Shown here piece after piece: positions 11,642-23,159 of a stretch of 64,000 bases of DNA (position 1 is the stretch's first letter; the number at the start of each line of letters is the position of its first letter). The stretch comes from Sweltsa coloradensis (lineage: Eukaryota > Arthropoda > Insecta > Plecoptera > Chloroperlidae), in assembly GCA_024449915.1 (NCBI GenBank), contig JAMZAV010001455.1:186001-250000 (forward strand), given 5' to 3'. A program made the translations under genes and the position numbers. The notes under the pieces were generated by a model that saw only the letters and a program-made list of their open reading frames with translations, was not told the DNA's origin and searched no databases.

Positions 11642-12370
11642 TGATGAATGAGCGAAGCGAAGACTTCAATTTCATTTTCGTTTTTTTTTAACTTACGTTA
11701 CCCCAGAAAAATAGCTCGGGTGTTTTGATTTTTTTTTAGTTTTTTTGTCTGTTTGTTCACTCTCTACCGGGCAAACGGCATATGCGATCTTAATGAAAAT
11801 TGGAGGGGACCTTTGAAATCTTTGAACTTAGACCAGCTACGTTTTTTGGGTGTAATCGATTAAATATTTCTCATGATTATCGTACTTATACGATTTTTTT
11901 CAATTTTTAATGAGATATTTTCGTGATATTTGGCAAACGGCTACTCCGATATTGATGAAACTTTATGGTAACGTTTAAAATCACTGAAATTATATATGTT
12001 ATGATTTTTAAGACATCTAAAAAAATATCCCTTATAGAAATCGTACTTTTACGTTTTTTTCCCCCGGTTTTTAATACGATATTTTCTTGATATTTGGGCC
12101 GATTCTGACCAAACGGGTGGGGCTACAACGATCATATTTTACATTGACATAAAGATTATAGTGATGTAGTGCCTCTTGAAAGACAAAGTTGAAAAAGTTG
12201 GTCAAAATTTATAGAAATAATGGTTTTAATATAAGCCTTTTACAGGTGTATATTAACAAGTCATATCAAGTAACCATAGAAAAAGTAATGACGTAATCAT
12301 TTGACAGAAATATTAGAAAAGCTCATCCATCAACGCGACTGGAAAAAGCGTTCGCGAAGCGGCGTGGTAG
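11642..12370 (+). mobile_element. HLE-A1
   Basis: It starts TGATGAATGAGCGAAGCGAA and contains CTACCGGGCAAACGGCATAT and CAAACGGGTGGGGCTACAAC. It ends AGCTCATCCATCAACGCGAC, then a hairpin and a degenerate TGGTAGT terminus. It begins right at the edge of the tRNA hairpin. Confidence 0.7.
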
Positions 12371-13420
12371 TAAATAATTACAGAAATATTCATATTACAA
12401 CCATGTTTATATCTCATCTGCATATCAGAAAGCTAGGTTCTGGGCATTGGACTAAGATAAATCCTTAGAGAGAAAAAAAACGCCTCCGGCACCTAAGGGG
12501 GGCTTGCCCCGACGACGAACTGTCTCACGCGATACATACGCGTACACTTAATTAACTGACCCAGTCAGTAACTTTCAAAATATGGTCACCTTAAATAACA
12601 ATATAATTAAGAAATGTGACAAATTAGAAAAGTAATTATAATTCTTAAGTCATGTACCCTGTAGTTACAATTAAGAGGTGAGCAAATTAGCATGTAAATA
12701 ACGCAATAATTATTCATTATTCATAATGTCCTGCAGTCCTACCGTTGAGTGACTAACTAAACGGTCCTACTTAAGAGGTGTGCATGTTATCGAAATAAAT
12801 TATTAAAATTATCTTTTGTGACCCGTGTATGTTGAAATTGCAATTAATTCGTTTTGAAATAATCACAAACAGATATGACTTCGAAAGCAAACAATAATAA
12901 AACAGGATGCCATTCTAGTGAGCAAAAATAAAAGCCTGCTATTGTCATACATGGGGACCCTAAGGGGATAATATTACCGCACTCATAGGAGACAAGAAGG
13001 GTAAATACCTAGCAATAGCTACCCCTGACCCATTAAACTAAGCGATATTAAGCTACCCAATCTTTCTCTCAGTCCAAGTCTACCACAGAGACTGCACGCA
13101 GCTAGACTGCCATGCATGTTTTTTGGTAAGCTAAGTGGAAGATTTGGGTGGAACGGGTAAGCTCGCCCCCGTAACATAAGAGGAGAAAAGAGAGCACACC
13201 TCTTTGAGATCTTTGGTTGGTTATCGCTCCTGGCTTCACCTCGAAAAGAAAATATGTATCACTACTACCAGATGGCACGCGTATACGCTGGCTTATTATA
13301 GGTACCGAACTGATATTGCATGTTGATCTCCGTCTCAAGTCAATAACAGGGAGTTCACGATATATCGCGCTCTAAAGTTATTTTATTTATTAATTTATTA
13401 ATTTATCGTCTATCCTTTTC
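12371..13420. other. Unassigned stretch
   Basis: No exon is recognised. Moderately GC-rich pieces at about 12480-12540 and 13080-13330 contain open frames without any familiar protein. Confidence 0.3.
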
Positions 13421-13668
13421 AGTTATACTAATTTTCGGCGTTGATTCGCGGGTGTTCGCACTGTCCATACCACTGATTGCTATATTTACTATCTAAAATA
13501 TCGATCTTTGGTTGGTTATCGCTCACTCGTCGATTGCGTCGGGGCCTGCAGGGTTGGCTTGGTCGCTTTGATTTAAAGTCCCCCACTGAAAATCAGTTAT
13601 ATAACTGAGGGGTAGACTCTTAATAAAATTTATTTATTTATTTTATTTATTTAAAATTAATCTAATTA
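13421..13668 (+). mobile_element. SINE-A body, no tRNA head
   Basis: It shares GATCTTTGGTTGGTTATCGC, CTGCAGGGTTGGCTTGGTCG and AATCAGTTATATAACTGAG with the other SINE-A copies, and ends in TTTATTTATTTATTTTATTT. The tRNA part is missing. Confidence 0.6.
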
Positions 13669-14043
13669 CAAAGATGCAAATACAACAATGAACCACAATT
13701 AAGTAAATATTTGAAAATATTACAACAATGCATTAAAACACAGCAATTTTGGTTACAAATAAAAACGGTATTAAATGCAATTAATAAATGAATCAATTAC
13801 AAAAAGTGGGGGGGAAGGAAAAAAGGAAAAAGAAAAATAGGAATGAAATAAAAAATCCATTAAAAAAGAAAAACGAAAAGAAAAAACCTGATTTATTAGA
13901 CGATCCCTTTCAAACAAATATGAGGTTTGCCATAAATCAGGAACAGCAAATCAGGGAGTAATCCAACTTTTGCCGAAGAAAAAATAAGTTACCCACCCTC
14001 TTACCAGACGCTAGCCTATAAATGTACATGCAACCATCTCACT
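13669..14043. other. Unassigned A-rich stretch
   Basis: Purine-rich sequence between two SINEs, with no supported gene. Confidence 0.3.
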
Positions 14044-14300
14044 CGTTACCGACAGTGTTGGCTCGGGCGCTAAGCGCTCGACTCTGATTCGGGAGGTCCC
14101 GGGTTCGAATCCCGTCGAGACCGGCAATCCTGACTGAAGGTTTTTTCCGAGGTTTTCCTCAGTCGTTAAGGCAAATGCAAGGGATTGAGTCCTCTTAAAC
14201 AGCCCTCGGACATCCCTTTACAATTTCCTATCCGCACATACCTAGTTCACCTGAAGAGGGGCTAATTGCACCCTATAACAGGTTTCCCACGGTAAAAAAA
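14044..14300 (+). mobile_element. SINE-B, intact copy
   Basis: The tRNA-like head begins ACAGTGTTGGCTCGGGCGCT and has a perfect B box, GGTTCGAATCCC. The body contains TTCCGAGGTTTTCCTCAGTC, AGGCAAATGCAAGGGATTGA and CACCTGAAGAGGGGC, and a poly-A tail ends the copy. The body resembles SINE sequences I associate with insects, though I could not check this. It serves as the uninterrupted reference for the two split copies at 36 and 54 kb. Confidence 0.75.
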
Positions 14301-14483
14301 AAAAAAAATCTCACTCGTTCTTAGCCGTGGCAGACGACCGTTCAAATTTTATGGAATTGGATGTGGAGGATATACAAGCATGAGTGGGGGACGATCTCAA
14401 ACTTTTTCAGCGTCGCGCCTAATTAGGCGAGATAAACAGCCGCCATGTATTTTCTTTCGCATTGTTCATAGGTAACGCTTTAT

Positions 14484-14880
14484 TGGATGAGCGAAGCGAA
14501 GACTTCAATTTGACTCTCTGTTTTTTTGTTTTTTTGGATGAGCGTAGTGAGCGAAGCGAAAACTTCAATTTCACTGACCCCTCAAAAAATTTAGCTCCAA
14601 TGTTTTTTTGTTTGTTTTTTTGTTTGTTTTTTTTTGTCTGTTTGTTCGCACGATTCCGGGCAAACGGCATAAGCGATCTTGATGAAAATTTGACAGGACC
14701 TTCAAAATCTCTTAACTTAGACGTGCCACGTTTTTGGGTACAATCGACGAAATATTTCTCATGAATATCGCACTTTTACGTTTATTTTTTAATTTTAGTT
14801 CGATATTTTCGTGACATTTGGGCCGATTCTGACCAAATGGGTGGGGCAACAACGTTCATATTTCACATGAACATTAAGGT
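14484..14880 (+). mobile_element. HLE-A1 5' part
   Basis: It starts TGGATGAGCGAAGCGAAGAC. A second start, TGGATGAGCGTAGTGAGCGA, lies about 53 bases on, so the 5' end is partly duplicated. The match stops abruptly at ATTAAGGT (14880), where a GC-rich segment begins. Confidence 0.65.
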
Positions 14881-15052
14881 CAAGGCCGTAGAGGGTATAA
14901 AAATTACCCGGGTATGATTGGATAAAATACAATGGGGGGTCTGGGGGGGATGTCCCCCAGCCAATGCGGGTCCGGGGCGCACAGCCCCGGAAAATTTTTC
15001 GATTCTTAGAGTGTGATTGGAGTGTTTTAACGAGTTTTAGGTATGTTTTTTT
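14881..15052. repeat. GC-rich palindromic segment
   Basis: Two adjacent GC hairpins, TGGGGGGGATGTCCCCCA and CCGGGGCGCACAGCCCCGG, sit in otherwise AT-rich DNA between two HLE-A1 pieces. I do not recognise the family. Confidence 0.5.
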
Positions 15053-15833
15053 ACTAGGAAAACGCTAAAGTCCCGCCGCGTTGATGGATGAGCTTTTTAA
15101 AGTTTTAAGTTTGCTTGGGATATCTTTACTTTTGCAAGTGCTTTGTTTTGCTGCCTACGCATTGTAGGTGAATGTTGTCAAGTTTCTTTTGTTTCTTGTC
15201 AATTGGTATTATTAACCGTAAAAAACTTATATTAAAAGCTTTATTTCTATGGATTCTGGCTAACTTTTTCAACTTTTTCTTTCAAAAGGTACTACATCAC
15301 CATAACCTTAATGTCCATGTATAATATGAACGTTGAAACCCCACCCGTTTGGTCAGAATTGGCCCAAATGGCACGAAAATATCGTACAAAAAACCAAAAA
15401 TCTTATATTAAAAGCTTTATTTCTATAGATTCTGGCTAACTTTTTCAACTTTTTCTTTCAAAATGTACTAAATCACCATAACCCTTATGTCCATGTATAA
15501 TATGAACGTTTTAGCTTCACCCATTTGGTCAGAATTGGCCCAAATGGCACGAAAATATCGCCCAAAAAATCGAAAAAAATCGTAAAAGTACGATATTCAT
15601 GAGAAATATTTCTTCGATTGTACCCAAAAACGTGGCAAGTCTAAGTTCAGAGATTTCGAAGGTCCTGTCAAATTTTCATCCAGATCGCATATGCCGTTTG
15701 CCCGGTAGAGAGCGAACAAACAGACAGAAAAACAAACAAAAAAACAAAAAAAACAAAAAACAAAACAAAAAAAACACCCGAGCTAAATTTTTTGGGGGGT
15801 CGGTGAAATTGAAGTCTTCGCTTCGCTCATCCA
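15053..15833 (-). mobile_element. HLE-A1 with internal duplication
   Basis: On the minus strand it starts TGGATGAGCGAAGCGAAGAC at 15833 and ends with the GCGGCGGGACTT hairpin and TTCCTAGT at 15053. A segment of about 170 bp beginning AAAGCTTTATTTCTAT is present twice (about 15232-15405 and 15406-15575). Confidence 0.75.
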
Positions 15834-16032
15834 ATAACATTTCGTTTCTGGTGACTAGTGAGATTGTTGTGTATTGTGAATGCAAACTTTTTAATTTTAT
15901 TATAATATTCTATGATTTTACATTGTATTTCTTCATTTGTACAAAAAACATCTCTAGAAAGTAGTCCAATGATGGCATATTAACGTATCGTCAAATTATT
16001 TTTTATATGATACAATCATTGAATCAAATTAT

Positions 16033-16708
16033 TAAACGAGGGAGCGGAGCGACCGAGTGTCTCCATTCAACTCGAACGGCTCTCATTGTGATTCTGTCTG
16101 TCTGTCTGTACGTCGAAAATCAGCCGAACCGCTGAACAGATTGGGCTGAAATTTTAAACAGACATCCGGTACGAGTTTACTGAGAACTGCTAACAAAATC
16201 AGCTAGATTCATTGCGATTTAATCCTACAATAAATTAAAATGTGATTTTTAAAATATCTATAGCATTTGTTTAGTAGCAGCTAGTGGGACGATAACTACG
16301 TGGCTTGCATGGCCTATTGGTAAGTATTTAGACTACCGCACGGAGGGTTGGGGTTCGATACCCATTAGCTCGAACTTTTTTATATTTTTACACCCACATA
16401 TTATTATTTTTGAGGGGTGTTAAATGGGTAATAAAACTTAGGTGATTTTGTTTTATCTTGGAAATTTGGTAATGTTTCACGCTAATACGTTTTGAACATG
16501 ATTCGCATTTTAAATGTTCAATTTAAATAACTAGGGAAACGCCAAAGTCGTTGTTACACGAGTGAGTGAGCCATGTGTTGAGTACCGGGAACATCGCCTT
16601 TTCTCCCATATACCTAAGGCTCGATGTAGCCCAGTATGGGGAATGATACCGGATACTATACACATAGGTCACTCACTCGTTTAACAACGACTTTGGCGTT
16701 TTCCTAGT
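16033..16708 (+). mobile_element. HLE-B, first of a head-to-tail pair
   Basis: It starts TAAACGAGGGAGCGGAGCGA. It has ATTCTGTCTGTCTGTCTG, a tRNA-like unit (about 16304-16376: A box TGGCCTATTGG, B box GGTTCGATACC), and ends CTCGTTTAACAACGACTTTG, GCGTTTTCCTAGT. The last 175 bases form a tail-to-tail palindrome: an inverted 3' end (CTAGGGAAACGCC) at 16533 faces the real one. Confidence 0.75.
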
Positions 16709-17306
16709 TAAACGAGGGAGCGGAGCGACTGAGTGTCTCCATTCAACTCAAACGGCTCTCATTCTGTGATTCTGTCTGTCTGTACGTCGAAAATAGCCGA
16801 ACCGCTGAACAGATTGCGCTGAAATTTTAAACAGACATCCGGTACACGTTTACTGAGAACTGTAACAAAAATCAGCTTGATCCATTGTAATTTAAGCATA
16901 CAATAAATAAAAATGTGATTTTTAATAATATCAATGGCATTGTTTCGTAGCAGTTAGCGGGACGAGATTGACGTGGCCTGCATGGCCTATAGTGGTAACC
17001 ATTTAGCCTACCGCACGGATGGATGGGGTTCGATACCACCAGTTATAACTTTTTTATATTTTAACACCCACATATTATTTTTGAGGGGTGTTAAATGGGA
17101 AAAAAAAATTAGGTGATTTTGTTTTACCTTCGAAATTGTTAATGTTTCACGCTAATACGTTTGAATACGATTCGCATTTTGAATGTTCAATTTAAATAAT
17201 TATTGTGGCAAGCAGAGTGAGTTCCTGTAAGGTGACCAGACGGTCCGGTTTTGGAAGTCAAAACACTGGCTAACTCGTTTAACAACGACTTTGGCGTTTC
17301 CCTAGT
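16709..17306 (+). mobile_element. HLE-B, second of a head-to-tail pair
   Basis: It starts TAAACGAGGGAGCGGAGCGA with no spacer after the CTAGT of the previous copy. It has the same tRNA-like unit (about 16972-17047) and ends CTCGTTTAACAACGACTTTG, GCGTTTCCCTAGT. It lacks the inverted 3' end carried by the first copy. Confidence 0.75.
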
Positions 17307-18044
17307 GTAGAGGATTCATTCTTCTAGACGCTATTCCAAATAAATAATTGTTCACTTAGGCATGTGCATGTCAATCACCTTTCTGAAATGCTAGGGCTAT
17401 CCGCCTGTGTCCTGCTGAGTCCCAACGTTGCAGAACGTTCAAGAAATCAGAAGTAAAATGTTGTAAACCTCACAAAACTCGAAAACAACGCCAAACACAA
17501 CACAACACACATTAGTAAACAATCACTCGATCACTCACTGCACTGCTTTCACTATTCTATACGTTCAGAAATCAGAACCACACTGAACTTTCATGAACGG
17601 AAAGACAGGGTTATGGGTTGTATTGTACTCGTAGAACACAAAAATTTTGCCATATCGTCACCAAATGGATTGACTATTTCTTGGAATTCGAGATGAAATC
17701 GTGTTTGGTGGCCACAAATCGTTTAGGCATGAATAATTGCATTGGCCAAACAGAGGGGGGGTTAATTATATCTACAAGAGACGTGTCGAGACAGACCTTG
17801 TTGCAGGCACCACAGTCCCGTTTCACCCCCTCCCCCCAACCCACCCACCCTTCGCCGCCTCAAACTCAAACTCAAACTCAAACCTTTGATATTATTGTAC
17901 ACATTCGTCGGCGTGCGTAGCGAAAACAAATAAATCTTAGTGCATTTAATTCGTGGTTAATAACATGAACAGTAGTATTATCAATTCAAAATGGTCTACT
18001 CCAGATTTTTTACCCGGGTTACCAACCTCTGGCTACGGCGGTGA
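17307..18044. other. Unassigned stretch
   Basis: Contains a short CTCAAA repeat at 17862-17882. I recognise no protein. Confidence 0.3.
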
Positions 18045-18296
18045 TTAAGGTTATGGTGATTTAGTACATTTTGAAAGAAAAATTTGAAAAAGTTAGCCAG
18101 AATCCATAGAATAAAGGTTTTGATATGAGTTTTTTGAGGTTTATAATAACAATTAACAAGTAACATTTGAAACTCGACAACAATCACCTACAATGAATTC
18201 ACAAAGCACTTGCAAAGGAAAAGTGGTCCCACGCAAACTAAAAACTTACAAAAACGCTCATCCATCAACGCGGCGGGACTTAAGCGTTTTCCTAGT
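18045..18296 (+). mobile_element. HLE-A1 3' part
   Basis: It begins mid-family at ATTAAGGTTATGGTGAT and runs to an intact end (CGCTCATCCATCAACGCGG, hairpin, CCTAGT). It is joined directly to the next copy. Confidence 0.7.
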
Positions 18297-18841
18297 TTTA
18301 TCTTACGTTACGGTACCCCAAGAAAAATAGCTCGGGTGTTTTGTTTTTTGTTATTTTTTCTGTCTGTTTGTTCGCACGCTACCGGGCAAACGGCATATGC
18401 GATCTAGATGAAAAATGGAGGGGACCTTCGTTTTCTCTGAACTTAGACTTGCCACGTTTTTGGGTACAATCGAAGAAATATTTCTCTTGAATATCCTACT
18501 TTTATGATTTTTTTTTTGATATTTAGTGCGACATTTTCGTGACATTTGGGCCGATTCTGACCAAACGGATGGGGCTACAACGTTCATATTTCACATGGAC
18601 ATTAAGGTAATGGTGATATATTGCTTTTTGAAAGAAAAAGTTGAAAAATTGTCCAGAAACCATATTTATAGAGATTTTAAATTAAGTATTTAATAACAAT
18701 CAAGAAGTAACACTAGAAACTTGACAACAATCACCTACAATGCGTTCAAAAAGCACTTGATAAGTAAAGAGATCCCACTCAAACTTACAAAAAGCTCATC
18801 CATCAACGCGACTAAAAAAATCATTTGCGAAGCTTTCTAGT
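18297..18841 (+). mobile_element. HLE-A1, lacking the first 40 or so bases
   Basis: It follows the CTAGT of the previous copy without spacer, but begins at TTTTATCTTACGTTACGG. That corresponds to a position inside the 11.6-kb copy. The 3' end is AGCTCATCCATCAACGCGAC, hairpin, TTTCTAGT. Confidence 0.65.
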
Positions 18842-18844
18842 TAA

Positions 18845-19155
18845 AAACTCATGCAGGCCACGCGTCCATTACAATGGACATAACAATTTTGAATTATTTT
18901 AAATTTGATTTACAGTTTTTTTTCAATTTGGCCCCAAAAAATCCAACAATTTGTGGAAATCGAATTCACATTTTTTTTCATTTTGATAGGACGAATACTA
19001 CCTATTTTAGAGAAAATTGAAAGTAAGAAATCTGCAAACCGTTTCTTTTTTTCATGAAATGTAATAATATGCTAGTGTTGCTGGTATTTGAGGTATAGAA
19101 AATGCCAAATATGCAAAAAAAAACATCGGAAAAAAATCTTGTTTCAGAAATTCAC
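18845..19155 (+). repeat. Unclassified dispersed repeat R1
   Basis: It shares CGTCCATTACAATGGACA, TTTTCAATTTGGCCCC and TTTTAGAGAAAATTGAAA with a plus-strand copy at 27.5 kb, and matches a minus-strand copy at 24.1-24.5 kb. No termini are defined. Confidence 0.5.
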
Positions 19156-19159
19156 TTAT

Positions 19160-20541
19160 TGGATGAGCGAAGCGAAGACTTCAACTTCACTGACCCCCCA
19201 AAAAATTTAGCTCGTGTGTTTTTTTTATTTTTTTTATTTATTTTTGTCTGTTTGTTTGCTCTCTACCGGGCAAACGGCATATGCGATCTTAATGTAAATT
19301 GGAGGGGACCTTCGAAATCTTTGAACTTAGACCTGCCACGTTTTTGGGTACTATTGAAGAAACATTTCTCATGAATATCGTACTTTTACGTTTTTTAAAA
19401 AAATTATTAGTGCGATATTTACGTTACATTTGGGCCAATTCTGACCAAACGGGTGGGACTACAACGTTCAAATTTTACATGGACATTAAGGTTATGGTGA
19501 TGTAGTACCTTTTGAAAGAAAAAGTTTAAAAGGCTAGCCAGAATCCATAAAAATAAAGGTTTGAATATAAGTTTTTTGAGATGTATAATAACTAGGAAGC
19601 TTCGCAAACGCTTTTTTTAGTCGCGTTGATGGATGAGCTTTTTAATTATAAAATGTTAATATTAATTTAAAATATTAAAAACATATTTACACGGCACATA
19701 CAAAGCAATCATTAGGTCTGTTGGATCTTTGATTGTTTGTTACATGGCTGTGAGTAAGGATTACAATACCCTGTGAAGTTTTCATACAAGGCTGTGAGAA
19801 AGGTCTAAAATCCATCTATATTTTCGTGCTATTTGGGCGGATTCTGACCAAACGGGTGGGGCTCAAACGTTCATATTTCACATGGACATTAAGGTTATGG
19901 TGATGTATTGCTTTCTGAAAGAAAAATGTGAAAAAGTTAGCCAGAATCTATAGAAATAAAGGTTTTAAATATTTAACACCTCAAAAAACTGAAATTAAAA
20001 CCTTTATTTCTATAGATTCTGGCTTATTTTTTAAACTTTTTCTTTCAAAGGTCAATACATCACCCTTACCTTAATATGCATGTGAAATATGAACGTTGTA
20101 GCCCCACCCGTTTGGTCAGAATCGGTCCAAATGTCACGAAAATATCGCACTAAAAAATCGAAAAAAATCGTAAAAGTACGATATTCATAAGAAATATTTC
20201 TTCGATTGTACCCAAAAACGTGGCAAGTCTAAGTTCAGAGAAAACAAAGGTCGTGTCAAATTTTCATCAAGATCGCATATGCCGTTTGCCCGGTAGAGAG
20301 CGAACAAACAGACGGAAAAAAAAACAAAAAACAACCGAGCTAAATTTTTTGGGGGGTCGGTGAAATTGAAGTCTTCGCTTCGCTCATCCAACAATTAACA
20401 AGTAACAATAGAAACTTGACAACAATTACCTACAATTCGTTCAAAAAGCACTTGCAAAAAAAGAGATCCCACGCCAACTAAAAACTTACAAAAAGGCTCA
20501 TCCTACATCGCGACTAAAAAAAGCGTTCGGGAAGCGGCCTT
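19160..20541 (+). mobile_element. HLE-A1 host, split by a nested HLE-A1
   Basis: The 5' part is 19160-19590 (TGGATGAGCGAAGCGAAGAC to GAGATGTATAATA). The 3' part is 20391-20541 (ACAATTAACAAGTAACAATA to the CATCGCGACT hairpin). Joining the two sides gives the uninterrupted family sequence seen at 2270 and 18150. Confidence 0.75.
19591..20390 (-). mobile_element. Nested HLE-A1 inside another HLE-A1
   Basis: On the minus strand it runs from TGGATGAGCGAAGCGAAGAC (20390) to AGCTTCCTAGT (19591). It has been rearranged inside: a piece at 19815-19975 is inverted relative to the rest, and 19640-19815 is unrelated sequence. It lies between two T residues of the host element (minus-strand view). Confidence 0.7.
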
Positions 20542-21072
20542 GTAATATACATTTAAACATTTAACGTTGCTTTAATTCAAAATCCCAAAATTCAATAAAA
20601 ATTGACAAACTTTGAATTTTTTGTTGATTTTTTTCAAATTCTGTGGAATTAATTATTATGGTCTGAATGAGTTAACAGAGTCGATTTGTGATCTAAGACT
20701 GGCCCTTAACCCATATCCCCGCAAGTATAAGGCTAGAAACACCAACCATGTGGGTGTATAGCGTAACCTACACTACTAAACTACACTACTAAACCAGAAA
20801 GTTACCATTGCACAAATTTCGGGATCGGGAATATTAAACTTGACCATGTTTTGCAAATTAATGAACGCTAATTTCACCTTGTTTCCACACTCTAGTGGAG
20901 AGACCGAGATAAAAACTACTCAAAAACAAACACACGTACCCCGAATTGGTTCCTTAATTAACCTAAGCAAAATAACCGACATGATTACACCAGCTTTGAA
21001 TGACTCGATACTATGAATGCTGAGGGGTTTCAATAAAAATTCAATTAACAAATTTACTTATTTCATTATCAT
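20542..21072. other. Unassigned AT-rich stretch
   Basis: A weak R1-like piece is at 20545-20640. No gene is seen. Confidence 0.3.
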
Positions 21073-21448
21073 TGGATGATCGAAGCGAAGACTTCAATTT
21101 CACAGACCCCTCAAAAAATTTAGCTCCAATGTTTTTTCTGTTTTTTTTTCTGTCTATTTGTTCGCACGCTACCGGGCAAACGGCATATGCGATCTTGATG
21201 AAAATTGAAGGGGGCCTTTGAAATCTCTGAACTTAGACCTGCCACGTTTTTGGGTACAATCGAAGAAATATTTCTCGTAAATATCGATTTTTTTCGATTT
21301 TCAGTGCGATATTTTCGTAACATTTGGGCCGATTCTTACCAAACGGGTGGAACTACAACGCTCATATTTTACATGGACATTAAGGTTTTGGTGATGTAGT
21401 ACCTTTTGAAAGAAAAAATTGAAAAAGTTAGCAAGAATCCATAGAAAT
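21073..21448 (+). mobile_element. HLE-A1 5' part
   Basis: It starts TGGATGATCGAAGCGAAGAC and follows the family to GCAAGAATCCATAGAAATGA, where the match ends. The 3' terminus is absent. Confidence 0.65.
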
Positions 21449-22090
21449 GAAAACGTACTAAGACAAACACATATGATGGAAACACGATAACTATCAGATA
21501 TTATACCGCTATAAAGGATCATAAAAGGAAATAGCTTGGCCAATTATAGACTAAGAATGAAGAAAAATTAGCTGAAGGAACCAAAATTATTACAGGCACA
21601 GAACCGTTACCGTAAGGGAAAAGGAACACGTCGGACATCGAACATAAGAAATTTAATTACGTAACTTCCTTGTCCCCTTTTCTCTCTGTAGCAGCATAAT
21701 CATATGCACCATGACAAAACATGGATATAATTTAAGACCTGTTTAAGACTAAAATGCTCTCACTTAAATACGTCGTAAAAAAAGATAATAAAAGCTAGAA
21801 GCAGTCATTACAAATATGCCATTCAACCGAGAAATTCCTACTTATTAGAGACTTTATTCCATGAGAGGTATAATATATTCAACAAACGTGTAACCGACTC
21901 AGAGTGAAAAACCTTATTAAGAAGGCTCTTGTCCACCAAAACGAGAGCATAGTAAAATCACTGAAAACTTACTACTATCTCAATCGGCTTCATCTTTAAA
22001 GATAAATTAGTAGGACAAACTTATAAAAACGATCACCTTGTACACAGAGAGATATTTACGGCGATCATTAAAACCACAATCAACAAAACT
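21449..22090. other. Unassigned A-rich stretch
   Basis: No exon or repeat terminus recognised. Confidence 0.3.
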
Positions 22091-22094
22091 ACAA

Positions 22095-22141
22095 AGGAAT
22101 AAATAAATAAAAAAATATAATAATATAAATAAATAAATAAA

Positions 22142-22172
<31 letters not shown>

Positions 22173-22380
22173 AAAAAATAAATAAATAATTAATTACTCA
22201 ATTTATTTATTTATTTATTTAATTAATTAATTAATTAATTAATTAATTAATTGAATAATTAATTAAAACATTAAATAATACATTTAATTAATTAATTAAT
22301 TAATACATAAATAAATAAACAATAAATAAATAAATAAATATATAAATAAATAAATAAACAATAAATAAATAAACTACCAG
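22095..22380. repeat. (AAAT)n / (AATT)n low-complexity block
   Basis: Long runs of AAAT, then ATTT, then AATT units. The A-rich left and T-rich centre are inverse, so the block could fold on itself. Confidence 0.9.
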
Positions 22381-22895
22381 AACAAGGAATACATCTCGAA
22401 GAAGGCGGTCGCTACTGTAAGGACCTCGAGAACTCAAAACACCTAGTTAAAATCTTTGCATTAGGAATTTCAAGTTAAAGTAACTTTTCTTTTGGACAGT
22501 AGTGCTTCTCGTTCACGACCCAGGAGCCTCTGGTTTGGCAAAACTCCACACGCGGACACGGACGAACGAATAGATAACAGTTTAAATTTTGGACTAGTTA
22601 AGTTATAAAAACATTAAAATCGAATGAAAAAAAAAACAATAAGTAAAACAGATAATCGAGCGAAATAACCGCATTTTAAACATTTAAACGTTAAAAGAAC
22701 ACGGGTACGAGATGGATCAGTCTTAACTTGAGGTCATAACAATAAAAATAAATAACTAAAATTATAACGGAGGTATAGGTCCCGAGCACTACCCGAGGGG
22801 CTACTTAGACACGTTCTTCATTTAAATTTAGATTACAGGGCTAGCTAACATCTACAAACCAAAATAAACTAATTTAAAATTTAAAAAAGAATCTG
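22381..22895. other. Unassigned stretch
   Basis: No supported feature. Confidence 0.3.
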
Positions 22896-23054
22896 ACCCT
22901 CCCGTTTTATACACTACTGGGCCCAGTCGGAGGCGGCCCGGCTCCTGGGTCCAGTGACAGTACCGAGGGTTAGAATCCCACCCCATGAACCCAGGAGGAT
23001 TTCATCCTCAGAGTGGGAGTAATAATAAATAAATATATATATATATATATATAA
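22896..23054 (+). mobile_element. SINE-like unit (SINE-E) with AT-rich tail
   Basis: It contains GGCGGCCCGGCTCCTGGGTC, a B-box-like GGGTTAGAATCCC, CAGGAGGATTTCATCCTCAG and a tail of AATAAATA followed by (AT)n at about 23034-23054. It is a single copy here, so the family is inferred from structure only. Confidence 0.4.
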
Positions 23055-23159
23055 TAAAATAATCTACACACCAGTGGAAATAAAACAGACGGGCTACCGT
23101 CTCGAATGGCGTCAACCTCGGGTCCAACCGTTCCGGGAGGTGCTCCATCTCCCGAAGCA

